From the NCBI RefSeq assembly GCF_018860705.1, contig NZ_JAHKQA010000091.1, positions 47,351 through 111,350 on the forward strand: 64,000 bases of DNA. The letters are read 5' to 3'. Origin of the DNA: Citreicella sp. C3M06 (GTDB lineage: Bacteria > Pseudomonadota > Alphaproteobacteria > Rhodobacterales > Rhodobacteraceae). Of this stretch, positions 49,126-57,791 are shown piece after piece. The notes under the pieces are model-generated. The model saw only the letters and a program-made list of their open reading frames with translations. It had not been told where the DNA came from and did no database searches. The position numbers and the translations under genes were made by a program. Each line of letters begins with the position of its first letter. Position 1 is the first letter of the stretch.

Positions 49126-49533
49126 ATGGCGCAGGACAGTTTCGAGACACTGGTTGAGGATTTCGAGTTTCTCGACGATTGGGAAGACCGCTACCGCATG
49201 GTGATCGAATTGGGCAAGACGATGACACCTCTGCCCGACGCGCTGAAGGTTCCGGCGACAAAAGTCGAGGGCTGCGCCAGCCAAGTGTGGTTGCACCCGC
49301 AGATCGAAGGCGGTTTCTTCAGCTTTCAGGGCGACAGCGACGCGATGATCGTGCGCGGCCTGATCGCGGTGCTGCACAAGCTTTACGACGGGTTGCCGGT
49401 GGCCGAGGTCGCAGCCATCGACGCCCGTACAGAGCTGGGACGGCTCGGATTGAACGAGCACCTGTCGGCGCAACGCTCGAACGGGTTGCGGGCGATGGTC
49501 GAGCGCATCGGACAATACGCCGCCGCTGCATAG
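49126..49533 (+). CDS. sufE: SufE family Fe-S cluster assembly protein
   Basis: The 135-residue product shows the SufE pattern FEFLDDWEDRYRMVIELGK and KVEGCASQVWL; the Cys of EGC is the sulfur-accepting residue. SufE takes sulfur from SufS and stimulates cluster assembly. AAGGAGAC precedes ATG 49126. It is encoded away from a suf operon. Confidence 0.93.
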   Translation: MAQDSFETLVEDFEFLDDWEDRYRMVIELGKTMTPLPDALKVPATKVEGCASQVWLHPQIEGGFFSFQGDSDAMIVRGLIAVLHKLYDGLPVAEVAAIDARTELGRLGLNEHLSAQRSNGLRAMVERIGQYAAAA

Positions 49534-49573
49534 GCGGTGAGGGCAGAGGGGGGCCAGCCCCCCGCGCTGGGCG

Positions 49574-49660
49574 CTCCCCCCGGAGTTTAACCGGCAAGAT
49601 GAAGTCGGGGCGCGGCGCTCATCCTTCATCTTGCCAGATAAACTCCCGCCGGAGGCAGGC
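49574..49660. repeat. Inverted repeat, GAGTTTA...GGCAAGATGAAG type
   Basis: The left arm (CGGAGTTTAACCGGCAAGAT, 49581-49604) and right arm (49624-49649) are near-perfect inverted copies, framed by CCTCCGGCGGG. The layout matches the element at 26779-26845, with a different middle. It lies between convergent sufE and the transporter gene and may double as terminator. Confidence 0.7.
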
Positions 49661-49685
49661 CGAACAGGGCGGCTGGGCGCTGCGT

Positions 49686-50117
49686 TCAGGGTTTTGCGGC
49701 GATGACGAGAGCCACCCCGGCAAGAAGTAGAACAAGCCCGGCCATCTGACCACCACTGACCGGCAGGCCGCGCAGTGCATCAAACCCCACGCCCGCCGCA
49801 ATTTGGGCTGCGACCAGGGTCGAGATCGTCAGTACCGCGCCGACGCGGGCATAGCCCGTGAGGCTGGCGTAGACAAACAGCGTTCCAAGCAGTCCGGGCA
49901 GCAGGAGCAACCACCAGCGGCCTGTCGCAAGTCGGGCAAAGGCTTGCGGCCCATCGGCGGCAAGCGCCGTGATGGTCAGCAGCACCAGCCCCACCGCAGA
50001 ATTGAGCCATAGCGCCACCCAGACCGAACCCGACAACGTGCGCGCTTCGAGCATGATGGCGTTTTGCAGCACCAGCGCACTGCCTGCGATGGCCAGCAGG
50101 GCGAGCGTCAGAATCAT
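49686..50117 (-). CDS. DMT-family transporter, YdcZ/DUF606 type
   Basis: A 143-residue protein with four or five membrane spans (MILTLALLAIAGSALVLQNAI, VWVALWLNSAVGLVLLTITALA, WWLLLLPGLLGTLFVYASL, TISTLVAAQIAAGV, MAGLVLLLAGVALVIAA), the size of YdcZ proteins, which are half-size members of the drug/metabolite superfamily. Substrate unknown. It overlaps the GNAT gene by 4 bases. Confidence 0.85.
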   Translation of the reverse strand: MILTLALLAIAGSALVLQNAIMLEARTLSGSVWVALWLNSAVGLVLLTITALAADGPQAFARLATGRWWLLLLPGLLGTLFVYASLTGYARVGAVLTISTLVAAQIAAGVGFDALRGLPVSGGQMAGLVLLLAGVALVIAAKP

Positions 50118-50647
50118 GGTGCGGGATCCGGGGTTGGCCGTTCATCCAGCGTCAGTTGCAGGAAGGTCAGGTCGAGCCAGCGTCCGAATTTACAGCCGAC
50201 TTGAGGCATCTGCCCGGTGATCCGGAACCCTGCGCGCTCATGCAGGCGGATCGAGGCGGCGTTGCCGCTTTCGACTCCCGCAACAATGACGTGCTTGCCA
50301 ATCTGGCGAGCGCGCTCGATCAGCGCCGCCAGCAAAGGCCCTGCAAGACCGCGTCCGCGCGCGTCGCTGCGGATATAGATCGAATGTTCCACCGTGTGCC
50401 GGAAGCCTTCGAAGGCGCGCCAGTCGCCGAAGCTGGCATAGCCCAGCACGCCGCTGTCATCGCGCAGCACCAGCACCGGATAGCCTTGCGCCACGCGCCC
50501 GGTCCACCAGTCTTGGCGGTTTTGCAGGTTGACCTCGGACTCGTTCCAGATTGCCAGCGTGTTGCGCACCGCGTCGTTGTAGATTTCGAGAATGCCGGGA
50601 AGATCGTCTTCGCGCGCATCGACCGGCGTCATCGTCTTCGTCGTCAT
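50114..50647 (-). CDS. GNAT N-acetyltransferase (phosphinothricin acetyltransferase-like)
   Basis: The 177-residue product has the acetyl-CoA loop RSDARGRGLAGPLLAAL and the early DLPGILEIYNDAVRNTLAIW typical of the PAT/Bar and methionine-sulfoximine acetyltransferase group. It acetylates an amino acid-like substrate. A 4-base overlap with the universal stress protein gene joins them. Confidence 0.87.
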   Translation of the reverse strand: MTTKTMTPVDAREDDLPGILEIYNDAVRNTLAIWNESEVNLQNRQDWWTGRVAQGYPVLVLRDDSGVLGYASFGDWRAFEGFRHTVEHSIYIRSDARGRGLAGPLLAALIERARQIGKHVIVAGVESGNAASIRLHERAGFRITGQMPQVGCKFGRWLDLTFLQLTLDERPTPDPAP

Positions 50648-51069
50648 CGCACCACCAGCACGCTTTGCTTTGCATGGCGCACGACGCGGGCGGCGTTGGG
50701 CCCAACGAGGTAATCCTTCAGCTCGGGCCGGTGCGCGCCGACTATGATCGCGGCGACTCCCAGCTTGTCGGCCAACGCGATGATCTCGTGGTAAATCGTG
50801 CCCTGGGCGATGTGCAGCCCGGCGAAAAGCTCTTCGGGCAGTACCCGTTCGGCCCAGTCTGCTAGCCTGGCCTTTGCCTCGGCGCGGATGCGCTTTTCCT
50901 GATCGGCGCCGAGATAGGCCCCCACCATCGCCATTCCCGAACCGGGAATGACATTCAACACGTGGATCTCGGCCCCATCCGCATGGGCAAGGCCGATCGC
51001 TGCCTCTGCCAGATGGTCCGAGAAGGCGAGGTCGTTGATATCGACCGCAAGAAGGATGGTCCGGTACAT
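50644..51069 (-). CDS. Universal stress protein (UspA family)
   Basis: The 141-residue product has the UspA fold (YRTILLAVDINDLAFSDHLAE ... EIHVLNVIP ... AAIIVGAHRPELKDYLVGPNAARVV). The nucleotide-binding GxxG-x9-G pattern is only partly matched. USP proteins often accompany TRAP transporters, and in Halomonas TeaD is bound to one. The TRAP permease gene lies 9 bases upstream in the same orientation. Confidence 0.9.
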   Translation of the reverse strand: MYRTILLAVDINDLAFSDHLAEAAIGLAHADGAEIHVLNVIPGSGMAMVGAYLGADQEKRIRAEAKARLADWAERVLPEELFAGLHIAQGTIYHEIIALADKLGVAAIIVGAHRPELKDYLVGPNAARVVRHAKQSVLVVR

Positions 51070-51078
51070 GGCGTTTCC

Positions 51079-53706
51079 TCAGAAGGCAGGCTGCGTGGCG
51101 CGCGGGCGCTGGATCATCACGACGCCCGCCAGCAGCAGCAGCGCCGGGATGAAGAAAATCTCCTTGGGCAGCCGCTCGTTCTCGACCTGCACCGCCGAGA
51201 TCACCACCGGCTGATCGGCGTAATAGTCGTATTCGGTGCCGATCTGTTCAAAGAACGGCGTGCCGGGGAAGGGCTCTTCGAGGGCCAGCGTGTCGCCGTC
51301 TTCCATCACGGTGAGGCCCTGCGCGTCCAGCGCGCCAACCGCGTCGCCCGAAATGGCGGGGATCTGGATCGTCACGGGGCGCATCTTGCCGGTGTCGAAA
51401 TCGGGGCCTTCGATGTTCAGGCGCACCAGCATGCCATCGGGTTCCTCGCTCAGTAGCTGCATCGCGGCGGGGCCGGAGGCGGTGACGTAAGGGTCTTCGA
51501 CCATGTCGAGGAAGAACCCCGGCCGGAACAGGGTAAAGGCGATCAGCAGCAGAACGGCGCTTTCCCACCGCTTCGATTTCGCGATGAAATAGCCCTGCGT
51601 CGCGGCGGCAAACAGCAGCATCGCCAGCAGGGCGACGAAGAAGATGACCACCGCGTGGAACAGCGACACGTCGATCAGCAACAGGTCGGTGTTGAAGATG
51701 AACAGGAAGGGCAGCAGGGCGGTGCGGATGTCGTAGCCAAAGCCCTGAAGGCCGGTCTTGATCGGATCGCCGCGCGAGATCGCCGCCGCCGCATAGGCGG
51801 CAAGGCCGACGGGGGGCGTGTCATCCGCAAGGATGCCAAAGTAGAACACGAACATATGCACCGCGATCAGCGGCACCACGAGCCCCGCCTGCGCCCCCAC
51901 GGTCATGATCACCGGCGCCATCAGCGAGGATACCACGATGTAATTTGCCGTGGTCGGCAGGCCCATGCCAAGGATCAGCGACAGCACGGCCACGAGGATC
52001 AGCAGGACCATCAGGTTGCCGCCCGAGATCACCTCGATCACCGTGCCGATGACCTGATGCGCGCCGGTCAGGCTGATGGTGCCGACGATGATGCCCGCCG
52101 CCCCGGTGGCAACGCCGATGCCGATCATGTTGCGCGCGCCCAAAATCAGCCCGGAGATGAAATCTTCCCAGCCAGCGCGGGCTTCGGCTTTGATGTCATG
52201 GCCGCGGAACAGCGCCTTGAGCGGGCGGTGGGTCAGCGCGATGATCATCATGAAAACCGCCGCCCAGAACGCCGATAGCGCCGGCGACAGACGGTCCAGA
52301 GTCTCGGTGCGCACCATCAGGTTCCACACGAGAATCAGGATGGGGATGGAGAAATACAGCCCGCCAACCAGCGTCGGTGTCAGCCGGGGTGCCTTGGGCG
52401 GGGCGGTCGGATCGGTGTCTTCGGCAATCTCGGGCAGGTCCGCCGCGATCTTGACCAGCGCCACGTAGATCACCGCGACCAGTGCCACGGCGGCATAGAC
52501 AGAATCTCCTACAAAGGGCTCGATCAGGCTGCGCAGACCGACCATCGCGAAGGACAGTGCGCCGAGCACGATGAACCCCGACAGGAACAGGATCAGGATC
52601 ATCAGCACGCCAATGCGGCGGCCCGGCTTTTCCAGCCCCTTCAGCCCCATCTTCAGGCTTTCCAGATGCACGATATATAGCAGCGCGATGTATGAGATCA
52701 CCGCCGGAAGAAAGGCGTGTTTCACCACGTCGATGTAGGGGATGTTGACGTATTCGACCATCAGGAAGGCCGCGGCCCCCATGACCGGAGGCGTCAGCTG
52801 GCCGTTGGTCGAGGAGGCAACCTCGACCGCGCCGGCCTTTTCGGCGGGAAAGCCGATGCGCTTCATCAGGGGGATGGTGAAGGTGCCGGTGGTGACGGTG
52901 TTGGCGATGGAACTTCCCGAGATCATCCCGGTCATCATCGAGGACAGCACCGCCGCCTTGGCGGGGCCGCCGCGCAGCGCGCCCAGAAGCGCGATGGCGA
53001 CTTGGATGAACCAGTTGCCACCGCCCGCGCGGTCAAGCAGCGCCCCGAACAGCACGAACAGAAAGATCATCGAGGTCGACACGCCAAGCGCCACGCCGAA
53101 GACGCCCTCTGTCTGCATCCAGTAATGCCCCAGAGCCTTGTGCAGCGACGAGCCGCCGTAATTGGTGATGTTGCGCACCCATTCCGAATAGCCGCCAAAG
53201 AAGGCAAAGGCGATGAAGGCACAGGCGATGATCACCAGCGGCAGCCCCAGAGAGCGCCAGACCGCGATCATCAGCACCACCATGCCGATGGCCGACATGG
53301 TCAGGTCAGAGGCGGACCACAGGCCGGGGCGGGTGGCGATCTGATCGCGAAACACCACCAGATACAGGCAGGCCGCCACGCCAAGCATCATCAGCGCCCA
53401 ATCGTACAGCGGGATGCGGTCGCGCGGGGCGGATTTGGTCAGCGGAAAGGCCATGGTGGCCAGCGCGATGGCAAAGGCAAGGTGGATGAACCGGGCCTGG
53501 GTGATGACATTGGCGAAAAAGCTGATGCCCGTGGCCTGCGCCACCATGCTTGGTACCCGCGAGGCGATATAAAGCTGGAACAGCGACCATGCGATGCAGG
53601 TGCCAAGGATCAGCGTGCCTTGCCAGTTGATCGGCGCGCGCGCGCCGGTGTCGGCCTCGGCCACCATGTCGTCGGCGCTGCGCGTCTGCTGCGGCTGATC
53701 GGCCAT
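51079..53706 (-). CDS. TRAP transporter permease, fused DctQM type (TAXI system)
   Basis: Start ATG 53706 has GGGAGA upstream. The 875-residue membrane protein joins the small (DctQ-like) and large (DctM-like) subunits; conserved blocks include GMISGSSIANTVTTGTFTIPLMKRIGFPAEKAGAVEVASSTNGQ and GLPTTANYIVVSS. It is driven by an ion gradient. TAXI-type TRAP permeases carry such fusions. The substrate-binding gene lies upstream in the same orientation. Confidence 0.94.
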   Translation of the reverse strand: MADQPQQTRSADDMVAEADTGARAPINWQGTLILGTCIAWSLFQLYIASRVPSMVAQATGISFFANVITQARFIHLAFAIALATMAFPLTKSAPRDRIPLYDWALMMLGVAACLYLVVFRDQIATRPGLWSASDLTMSAIGMVVLMIAVWRSLGLPLVIIACAFIAFAFFGGYSEWVRNITNYGGSSLHKALGHYWMQTEGVFGVALGVSTSMIFLFVLFGALLDRAGGGNWFIQVAIALLGALRGGPAKAAVLSSMMTGMISGSSIANTVTTGTFTIPLMKRIGFPAEKAGAVEVASSTNGQLTPPVMGAAAFLMVEYVNIPYIDVVKHAFLPAVISYIALLYIVHLESLKMGLKGLEKPGRRIGVLMILILFLSGFIVLGALSFAMVGLRSLIEPFVGDSVYAAVALVAVIYVALVKIAADLPEIAEDTDPTAPPKAPRLTPTLVGGLYFSIPILILVWNLMVRTETLDRLSPALSAFWAAVFMMIIALTHRPLKALFRGHDIKAEARAGWEDFISGLILGARNMIGIGVATGAAGIIVGTISLTGAHQVIGTVIEVISGGNLMVLLILVAVLSLILGMGLPTTANYIVVSSLMAPVIMTVGAQAGLVVPLIAVHMFVFYFGILADDTPPVGLAAYAAAAISRGDPIKTGLQGFGYDIRTALLPFLFIFNTDLLLIDVSLFHAVVIFFVALLAMLLFAAATQGYFIAKSKRWESAVLLLIAFTLFRPGFFLDMVEDPYVTASGPAAMQLLSEEPDGMLVRLNIEGPDFDTGKMRPVTIQIPAISGDAVGALDAQGLTVMEDGDTLALEEPFPGTPFFEQIGTEYDYYADQPVVISAVQVENERLPKEIFFIPALLLLAGVVMIQRPRATQPAF

Positions 53707-53867
53707 CGTGATGTCTCCCTGACGTCGCTGTATCTTCATTTGGGTGAAGGTTGCGCCTCAAGTGGCGCGGCTGCTAGGATAAACTGGGTTTGGTCCAAGC
53801 CGGGCGCTGGCAACGGACCCGCCTATGGAAGGGGCATGCCGAAATGCGGCCCTTGCAAGATCGGGCT

Positions 53868-53895
53868 GGCGGCGGCAAGTCGCCCTGCCGCCGCC
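53868..53895 (-). other. Stable hairpin between TAXI binding-protein and permease genes
   Basis: GGCGGCGGCA (53868-53877) and TGCCGCCGCC (53886-53895) form a 10-bp perfect stem, 21 bases after the binding-protein stop. No T run. Like the smoE-smoF hairpin it may raise binding-protein mRNA over permease mRNA. Confidence 0.65.
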
Positions 53896-53916
53896 CGCCA
53901 TATCGCGATAGCGGCG

Positions 53917-54885
53917 TTATTCGATCAGGCCGAGTTCCTTGTAGGCGCGCTCGGCGCCCGGGTGCAGCGGCGCCGACAGGCCGTCGGTGACCATCTCTGC
54001 CGGATCGAGGTTGGCAAAGGCCGGGTGCAGTTGGCGGAAATCGTCGATATTCTCCATCACCGATTTGGCGACGATGTAGACCACCTCTTCGGGCACCTGC
54101 GCCGAGCTCACCAATGTTGCGCCGACACCAAAGGTGGTGACGTCATCGGGGTTGCCCGAGTAGGTGCCGCCCGGCACCACGGCGGTGCGGTAATAGGGGT
54201 TTTCCTCGATCAGCTTGTCGATCACCGGGCCAACCACGTTGACCAGCTTGACGTCGCAGGTGGTGGCGGCTTCCTCGATGGCGGCTGCCGGGTGGCCAAC
54301 CACATAGACCATCGCGTCGATGTTGCCGTCGCACAGCTGCTGCGACATTTCCGAACCCTTGTATTCGGTGGCCAGCGCGAAATCATCCATGGTCATGCCG
54401 TATTCGGCCATCAGCACTTCGGTGGTGCCGCGCAGGCCCGACCCGGCGTTGCCGACGTTGAAGCGCTTGCCCTTGAGATCCTCGAAGGTCTCGATACCGG
54501 CATCGGCGCGGGCGATCAGGGTGAACGGCTCGGGGTGGATCGAGAACACGGCGCGGATGTCGGGGAAGGCCGCGTCGCCTTCGAACTGCGAGGTGCCGTT
54601 ATAGGCGTGGTACTGCCAGTCGGACTGGGCGACGCCGAATTCCAGCTCGCCCGCCTTGATGGTGTTGATGTTGTAAACCGACCCGCCGGTCGATTCGACG
54701 GCGCAGCGGATGCCGTGGGTCTTGCGGTCCTTGTTCACCAGCCGGCAGATTGCGCCGCCTGTCGGATAGTACACGCCGGTCACGCCGCCGGTACCGATGG
54801 AGATGAAGGTCTGTTCCTGTGCGGAAACGCCCGCAGCGGTGACGAGTGCGCCGGTCATGACCGCGCCGAAAAGGGTCGTTTTCAT
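53917..54885 (-). CDS. TAXI-family TRAP transporter solute-binding protein
   Basis: Start ATG 54885 opens a signal peptide (MKTTLFGAVMTGALVTAAGVSA); the frame to 54993 is not needed. The 322-residue product has ISIGTGGVTGVYYPTGGAICRLVNKD and GVAQSDWQYHAYNGT, the TAXI signature. TAXI proteins bind organic acids, often glutamate or related dicarboxylates, and feed the fused permease. Confidence 0.93.
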   Translation of the reverse strand: MKTTLFGAVMTGALVTAAGVSAQEQTFISIGTGGVTGVYYPTGGAICRLVNKDRKTHGIRCAVESTGGSVYNINTIKAGELEFGVAQSDWQYHAYNGTSQFEGDAAFPDIRAVFSIHPEPFTLIARADAGIETFEDLKGKRFNVGNAGSGLRGTTEVLMAEYGMTMDDFALATEYKGSEMSQQLCDGNIDAMVYVVGHPAAAIEEAATTCDVKLVNVVGPVIDKLIEENPYYRTAVVPGGTYSGNPDDVTTFGVGATLVSSAQVPEEVVYIVAKSVMENIDDFRQLHPAFANLDPAEMVTDGLSAPLHPGAERAYKELGLIE

Positions 54886-55013
54886 CAGATCTTGCTCCCT
54901 GTGATCCGTTCTGACTGTATCAGGTGATAGTGAACAGATGTGCGCGGAGTTGCAAAGGGGGTAACATTGCCCTTCTCCGACACCCCCGTCCACAGCACCG
55001 CGAGTTTTCGGCC

Positions 55014-56333
55014 ATGAATCACGTTTTCCCCCGTAATGCCAGATCTTTGCCGCCGGTTGTTGCGGCGGGTGATGGGGCGTATCTGATCGATGCGGATGGC
55101 AAGCGCTATCTTGACGGTTCGGGCGGCGCGGCGGTCAGTTGCCTTGGGCATGGCGATGCGCATGTCATCGCCGCGATGAAGGCGCAGCTCGACAAGGTGG
55201 CCTTTGCGCATACGGGGTTCTTTACCTCCGAGCCCGCCGAGCGGCTGGCGGATCGGTTGATCGCGCTGGCGCCCGAGGGGCTGGATAAGGTCTATATCGT
55301 TGCTGGCGGTTCCGAGGCGGTGGAATCGGCGCTGAAGCTGGCGCGGCAGGTTCATCTTGAACGCGGCGCACCGGAACGGACGCAGATCATCGCCCGCCGT
55401 CAAAGCTATCATGGCAACACGCTCGGCGCGCTTGCGACCGGGGGCAATGCGTGGCGGCGCGCGCCCTTTGCGCCGCTGCTGATGGATGTGCACCATGTCG
55501 CGCCCTGCTACGCCTATCGCGGCATGGCGCCGGGCGAGACGCCCGAAGCCTATGGGCTGCGCCTTGCCGGCGAGATCGAAGCGCAGGTGCTGGCGCTTGG
55601 CCCCGACACCGTCATGGCCTTTGTTGCCGAACCGGTGGTCGGGGCGACGCTGGGCGCGGTGCCGCCGGTTCCGGGCTATTTCCGCGCCATCCGCGAGATC
55701 TGCGACCGCTATGGGATCCTGATGATCCTGGACGAGGTGATGTGCGGTATGGGCCGGACCGGCACGCTATTCGCCTGCGAGCAGGAGGGCGTGGTGCCGG
55801 ATATCGTCTGCATCGCCAAGGGGCTGGGCGCGGGCTATGCGCCGATCGGGGCGATGCTGTGCAGCGGCGAAATCTATGACTCCATCGCGCAGGGCTCGGG
55901 CATGTTCATGCACGGGCACACCTATCTGGGGCATCCGACCTCCTGCGCGGGGGCCTGCGCGGTGCTCGAGCGGCTGGTGGATGATGGCGTTGCGGCGCGG
56001 GTCGCGCCGGTGGGGGCGCAGGTGATGTCGGCGTTGACGGATCGCTTCGGGCAGCATCCAAATGTGGGTGATATCCGCGGGCGCGGGCTGTTCATCGGGG
56101 TGGAACTGGTGGCGGAGCGCGCCAGCAAGGCGGCGTTCGACCCGGCGCGCGGCATTGCCGGGCGGCTCAAGGCGGCGGCCTTCGAGGCGGGGCTGATCTG
56201 CTATCCGATGAGCGGTACGGTCGACGGGCAAAGCGGCGATCACGTGCTGCTCGCGCCGCCCTTCATCCTCAGCGAGGACCAGATCGGCGAACTGGTCGAC
56301 AAGCTCGACGTAGCGATGGCCGCTGTGCTGTGA
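55014..56333 (+). CDS. Class III (omega) aminotransferase, PLP-dependent
   Basis: Start ATG 55014 (MNHVFPRNARSLPPVVAAGDG). The 439-residue product has the PLP enzyme blocks: GSEAVESALKLARQ, QSYHGNT, LILDEVMCGMGRTG (Asp) and CIAKGLGAGYAPIGAML (Schiff-base Lys). Omega-aminotransferases use amines, beta-amino acids or GABA as donors; which one cannot be told. It diverges from the TAXI gene, so a role in using the imported compound is possible. Confidence 0.92.
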   Translation: MNHVFPRNARSLPPVVAAGDGAYLIDADGKRYLDGSGGAAVSCLGHGDAHVIAAMKAQLDKVAFAHTGFFTSEPAERLADRLIALAPEGLDKVYIVAGGSEAVESALKLARQVHLERGAPERTQIIARRQSYHGNTLGALATGGNAWRRAPFAPLLMDVHHVAPCYAYRGMAPGETPEAYGLRLAGEIEAQVLALGPDTVMAFVAEPVVGATLGAVPPVPGYFRAIREICDRYGILMILDEVMCGMGRTGTLFACEQEGVVPDIVCIAKGLGAGYAPIGAMLCSGEIYDSIAQGSGMFMHGHTYLGHPTSCAGACAVLERLVDDGVAARVAPVGAQVMSALTDRFGQHPNVGDIRGRGLFIGVELVAERASKAAFDPARGIAGRLKAAAFEAGLICYPMSGTVDGQSGDHVLLAPPFILSEDQIGELVDKLDVAMAAVL

Positions 56334-56384
56334 GGCAGGGGAGCTTTCCCGGTTGCGGGGCCGGGGGGCCGTCGCCGGAGGCTC

Positions 56385-57791
56385 TCAGTTCAGGTCTTCC
56401 AGCAGGCGGCCATGCTTGCGGGTCTCTTCGAGAACGTCGCCAAAGGTCTTCATCCCCCGCGCCTCGAGCATCGGCAGCATCTTGATCAGCACCTGCGCCG
56501 TGGCATGGGCATCGCCAAGCGCGGTGTGGCGCAGCTGTGCCGGGATCTCGACCCCGAGCCGTTCGCACAACGAATCCAGCGTATGGGTCTGGCTGGCGCC
56601 GAACAGCACCGCCGACAGCAGCACCGTGTCGAGGATCGGATGGTCCCACTCGACCCCCATCCGGTGGCGGTGGCGGCGCAGGAAGGCCATGTCGAAGGGG
56701 GCGTTATGCGCCACGATCACCGAATCGGCGGCAAAGCGGTGAAACCGCCGCCCGGCATGTGCGATATCGGGCGCGTCCTGCACCATCGCGTCGGACACCT
56801 TGTGCACACGGGTTGAGGCGGGGGGAATCGGCATGCCGGGATTGACCAGCTGGTCGATGATCTCGCCGGGCACGATGCGCCCGTTGAGCACCCGAACCGC
56901 ACCGATCTGCACGACCTCGTCCTTGTGGGGCAGCAGTCCGGTGGTTTCAGTGTCGAACACCGTATAGGTCAGCCGTTTCAGCGGGCTGGTTTCGATGCAG
57001 GCGGGCACGTCATGGGTCAGCAGATCGAAATCATAGACCAGCGGGCGTTCGGCATCCGGCGACATGCGGGCCTCGGCGCCCTCGATCACCATCATGTAGC
57101 CGCCGCCCTGCATTGGCCGCAGCAGCGCATCGTAACTTTGTGCGCCATCAACGCCAAGTGCGGCAAAGCGAACCTCGCGGCCGGTGCGGTGCATCTCGTG
57201 CACGGCGCGGGCAAGGCCGGTGGCTTCGAAATACTCGCTCAGCGGGGCGTTCAGCCGGGGCACGTGCAACTGCGAAAGCACTTCGGCCGCTTGCCCGTCA
57301 TAGAGCACGATCTGACCACGCGGGTTCACGAGGATCATCGCCACCGGAATCTCGGTGAGCAGGGAGGTCAGACGCGCGCTGTCGAGCGCCAGCCGCTCGG
57401 TTGCCAGCGCCACCTGCTGCGCGGTTTCCATGGCGCCGCCGCTGATCTTGCCTGAAATCGCCGCCGCCGCATCGGCCAGATCGCCAAGATAGCGCGCCGA
57501 ATGGGTGTCGAGCTCGGCGTCGGTGCCAGCATGGGCCCGCACCCGCATTTCAGAGGCGAGCTTTTCGATCGGCTTGGCGAGGTTTTCGTCGAACAGCAGC
57601 CAGACACCGGCGCTGAGTGCCAGCAGCGCCAGCGCAGACAGGATCGCGGCCATCACGAAGCCGTCGGTGAGCGTGGTCGCAACCGCGCGGGCATGGCCGA
57701 TCCAGAGCGCGCCCAGCACTGCCCCGGTGCCGCCCAGCCCGATCAGCACAAAGAACAGCAGGATCCGCAGACGCAGGCCAAGCTGTGTCAT
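56385..57791 (-). CDS. Membrane-anchored DnaQ-type 3'-5' exonuclease with sensor-like N-terminus
   Basis: Start ATG 57791 overlaps the preceding stop. The 468-residue protein has two membrane spans (about 10-30 and 42-62, ILLFFVLIGLGGTGAVLGALWIG and AAILSALALLALSAGVWLLF), a HAMP-like linker, a PAS-like segment (ALDSARLTSLLTEIPVAMILVNPRGQIVLYDGQAA), and a C-terminal exonuclease of the DEDDh type: FDTETTGL, then HNAPFDMAFL, and HTALGDAHATAQVL (His and Asp). This is like the epsilon subunit of DNA polymerase III but fused to a histidine-kinase-like front. Position in a symporter cluster is recurring in this group. Function unclear. Confidence 0.85.
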   Translation of the reverse strand: MTQLGLRLRILLFFVLIGLGGTGAVLGALWIGHARAVATTLTDGFVMAAILSALALLALSAGVWLLFDENLAKPIEKLASEMRVRAHAGTDAELDTHSARYLGDLADAAAAISGKISGGAMETAQQVALATERLALDSARLTSLLTEIPVAMILVNPRGQIVLYDGQAAEVLSQLHVPRLNAPLSEYFEATGLARAVHEMHRTGREVRFAALGVDGAQSYDALLRPMQGGGYMMVIEGAEARMSPDAERPLVYDFDLLTHDVPACIETSPLKRLTYTVFDTETTGLLPHKDEVVQIGAVRVLNGRIVPGEIIDQLVNPGMPIPPASTRVHKVSDAMVQDAPDIAHAGRRFHRFAADSVIVAHNAPFDMAFLRRHRHRMGVEWDHPILDTVLLSAVLFGASQTHTLDSLCERLGVEIPAQLRHTALGDAHATAQVLIKMLPMLEARGMKTFGDVLEETRKHGRLLEDLN

